From positions 1-16,888 of the forward strand of contig JAYZBC010000019.1 of the NCBI GenBank assembly GCA_036339375.1: 16,888 nucleotides of DNA, read 5' to 3'. Each line of letters starts with the position of its first letter. The first letter of the stretch is position 1. Under the pieces are notes generated by a model. The model was not told the DNA's origin, made no database searches, and worked only from the letters and a program-made list of their open reading frames with translations. This DNA comes from JAYZBC01 sp036339375. GTDB taxonomy: Bacteria > Pseudomonadota > Alphaproteobacteria > MPNO01 > UBA2964. Of the stretch, positions 15,718 to 16,888 are shown in pieces. Made by a program: the position numbers and the translations under genes.

Positions 15718-16167
15718 ATGGGCCAAACCCTCCTAAAATTCACTATGATTTTGTCTCTAGTTTATGGTTGTACGGCGAGAATAGATGAACACGGCACTTT
15801 TCCTAACCAAAAATTGATTGCAGCGATAAAAATTGGAGTTCATACAAAAGACCACGTTTTAAAAAAACTAGGGACTCCTTCCACAGTTTCTAGTTTCGAC
15901 AAACTTAATTGGTTTTATATAGGTACTCGTGTTCGCTCCGTATCTTTTTGGGCACCAAATATTCTTAAACGCAAGGCATTAAAAATACGTTTCAACACAG
16001 AAGGGATTGTACAAGAAATTATAGGAGTAGATTCTACTAAACTTACAAAGATGGTCCACATCAAACGTATAACACCAACAAAAGGAAAAGAGTTGACAAT
16101 AATCCAACAAATTATCGGAAATGTTGGGCGGTTTGGTTCACCAGTAGATAAAGATCCTCAATTTTAG
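15718..16167 (+). CDS. BamE/SmpA-like outer-membrane lipoprotein
   Basis: A 149-residue lipoprotein: a short signal MGQTLLKFTMILSLVYGC with lipobox LVYGC (Cys18), then IKIGVHTKDHVLKKLGTPST and SSFDKLNWFYIG, the helical pair and first strand of the BamE/OmlA fold. BamE is an accessory part of the Bam complex that inserts beta-barrel proteins in the outer membrane. A longer start, ATG at 15679 (162 residues), is possible; neither has a good ribosome binding site, and I prefer the shorter signal. It is divergent from the CBP3-like gene, a usual alphaproteobacterial pairing, and convergent with the pyrophosphatase gene. Confidence 0.85.
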   Translation: MGQTLLKFTMILSLVYGCTARIDEHGTFPNQKLIAAIKIGVHTKDHVLKKLGTPSTVSSFDKLNWFYIGTRVRSVSFWAPNILKRKALKIRFNTEGIVQEIIGVDSTKLTKMVHIKRITPTKGKELTIIQQIIGNVGRFGSPVDKDPQF

Positions 16168-16169
16168 AT

Positions 16170-16197
16170 TTCAGGAAAACCTCTGAATTTTATTTTA
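16170..16197 (+). terminator. Candidate Rho-independent terminator after the BamE-like gene
   Basis: TTCAG / CTGAA forms a stem with an extra inner G-C pair past a bulge, followed by TTTTATTTTAT. It begins three bases after the stop codon. The stem is short, so efficiency is uncertain. It lies in the 46-bp gap between two convergent genes. Confidence 0.5.
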
Positions 16198-16213
16198 TAG
16201 AACAAATTAATCT

Positions 16214-16888
16214 CTACGGAGCCATTATAGCTAGTAATAAGATGGCTACTATATTGATGATTTTAATCATAGGGTTAATAGCAGGACCAGCTGTGTCCTT
16301 ATACGGGTCTCCAACCGTATCTCCTGTTACAGCCGCATGATGAGCCTCAGAGCCCTTGCCTCCATGGTTACCGTCTTCAATCAATTTTTTAGCGTTATCC
16401 CACGCTCCGCCACCCGACGTCATTGAAATAGCCACAAAAATACCCGTAACAATCGTTCCCAAAAGCAAAGCCCCTAGGGTTGTCCAAGCTGCTACTTGAT
16501 CTGCAACCCCTAAAATTACAAAATAAACAAGTACCGGTGCTAAAACCGGTAACAGTGATGGTAAAATCATTTCCTTGATGGCAGCCTTAGTCAAAAGATC
16601 TACCGCGCGCCCATATTCAGGCTTTTCTGTTCCCTCCATGATACCTGGTATTTCTTTAAATTGTCGTCGAACCTCTATAACCACAGAGCTTGCCGCTCGT
16701 CCAACGGCTTGCATGCCAAGGGCTCCAAAAAGATACGGTAATAAACCACCCAATAACAAACCTATTACAACAAACGGATCTTGTAATTCAAATTTTATTT
16801 GAGCCGATAATTTGGGAAAATAATAAGCCATATCTGCTGTATAGGCTGCAAAAAGAACAAGCGCTGCCAATGCAGCAGAACCAATTGC
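16214..16888 (-). CDS. hppA: Membrane-bound proton-translocating pyrophosphatase, C-terminal part (partial)
   Basis: The frame is open to the window edge (AIGSAALAALVLFAAYTADM at the upstream end) and ends at 16214, giving about 224 residues of the C-terminal third of an H+-PPase. Marks are the conserved GSAALAAL membrane helix, GGAWDNAKKLIEDG and the strongly conserved AVTGDTVGDPYKDTAGPAIN near the C-terminus, part of the pyrophosphate/Mg site. These enzymes pump protons (or sodium) across the inner membrane using PPi hydrolysis. The residue that separates K+-dependent from K+-independent forms lies outside the window. It is convergent with the BamE-like gene. Confidence 0.96.
   Translation of the reverse strand, partial: AIGSAALAALVLFAAYTADMAYYFPKLSAQIKFELQDPFVVIGLLLGGLLPYLFGALGMQAVGRAASSVVIEVRRQFKEIPGIMEGTEKPEYGRAVDLLTKAAIKEMILPSLLPVLAPVLVYFVILGVADQVAAWTTLGALLLGTIVTGIFVAISMTSGGGAWDNAKKLIEDGNHGGKGSEAHHAAVTGDTVGDPYKDTAGPAINPMIKIINIVAILLLAIMAP

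Overview
The window looks like chromosome from a low-GC, probably marine alphaproteobacterium of the Rhodospirillales type. The lineage rests on the conserved block on the right (about 11,180-16,888): cytochrome bc1 assembly chaperone (CBP3 family), DUF177/YceD, rpmF, plsX, fabH, ihfA, a MerR-type regulator and tRNA-Pro, with a divergent BamE-like lipoprotein gene and the 3' end of a membrane H+-pyrophosphatase gene beside it. No taxonomic search was possible, so this is inference from gene order and protein style.

The left two thirds (1-11,040) is an accessory metabolic region. In order: the 5' end of a serine-glyoxylate-type aminotransferase (minus); a large FAD/Fe-S 2-hydroxyacid dehydrogenase of the YdiJ/D-2-hydroxyglutarate dehydrogenase type (plus); an MFS transporter and, upstream of it in the same operon, a glutaredoxin-DinB fusion (both minus); a luciferase-like monooxygenase, a Rieske oxygenase and an arylsulfotransferase-like beta-propeller protein (all plus); an AhpD/carboxymuconolactone-decarboxylase-like peroxidase (minus); and a tandem YCII-like protein (minus). 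This suggests oxidation of small organic or aromatic compounds plus thiol/peroxide chemistry. No pathway can be named.

The main discovery is that two of these genes appear to encode selenocysteine proteins that a standard gene caller would truncate. The AhpD-like gene has an in-frame TGA exactly where the second cysteine of the family's CxxCxxxH redox motif belongs. A perfect 7-bp hairpin with a GUU loop (plus two further pairs across a bulge) lies 17 nt after the TGA, as expected of a bacterial SECIS element. The gene also has its own sigma70-like promoter and a Rho-independent terminator. The glutaredoxin-DinB gene has an in-frame TGA exactly at the first (nucleophilic) cysteine of CxxC, giving HUTSC. 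Its true start is a GTG behind a good ribosome binding site, 102 bases upstream of the start an automatic caller would choose, and it has a 7-bp hairpin with a GUG loop downstream. TGA still ends ordinary genes in the window (plsX, the MerR regulator, the arylsulfotransferase-like gene), so this is not a changed genetic code.

The right-hand block is ordinary housekeeping: ribosomal protein L32, the entry to phospholipid and fatty-acid synthesis (PlsX, FabH), nucleoid architecture (IHF alpha), respiratory complex III assembly and outer-membrane assembly.
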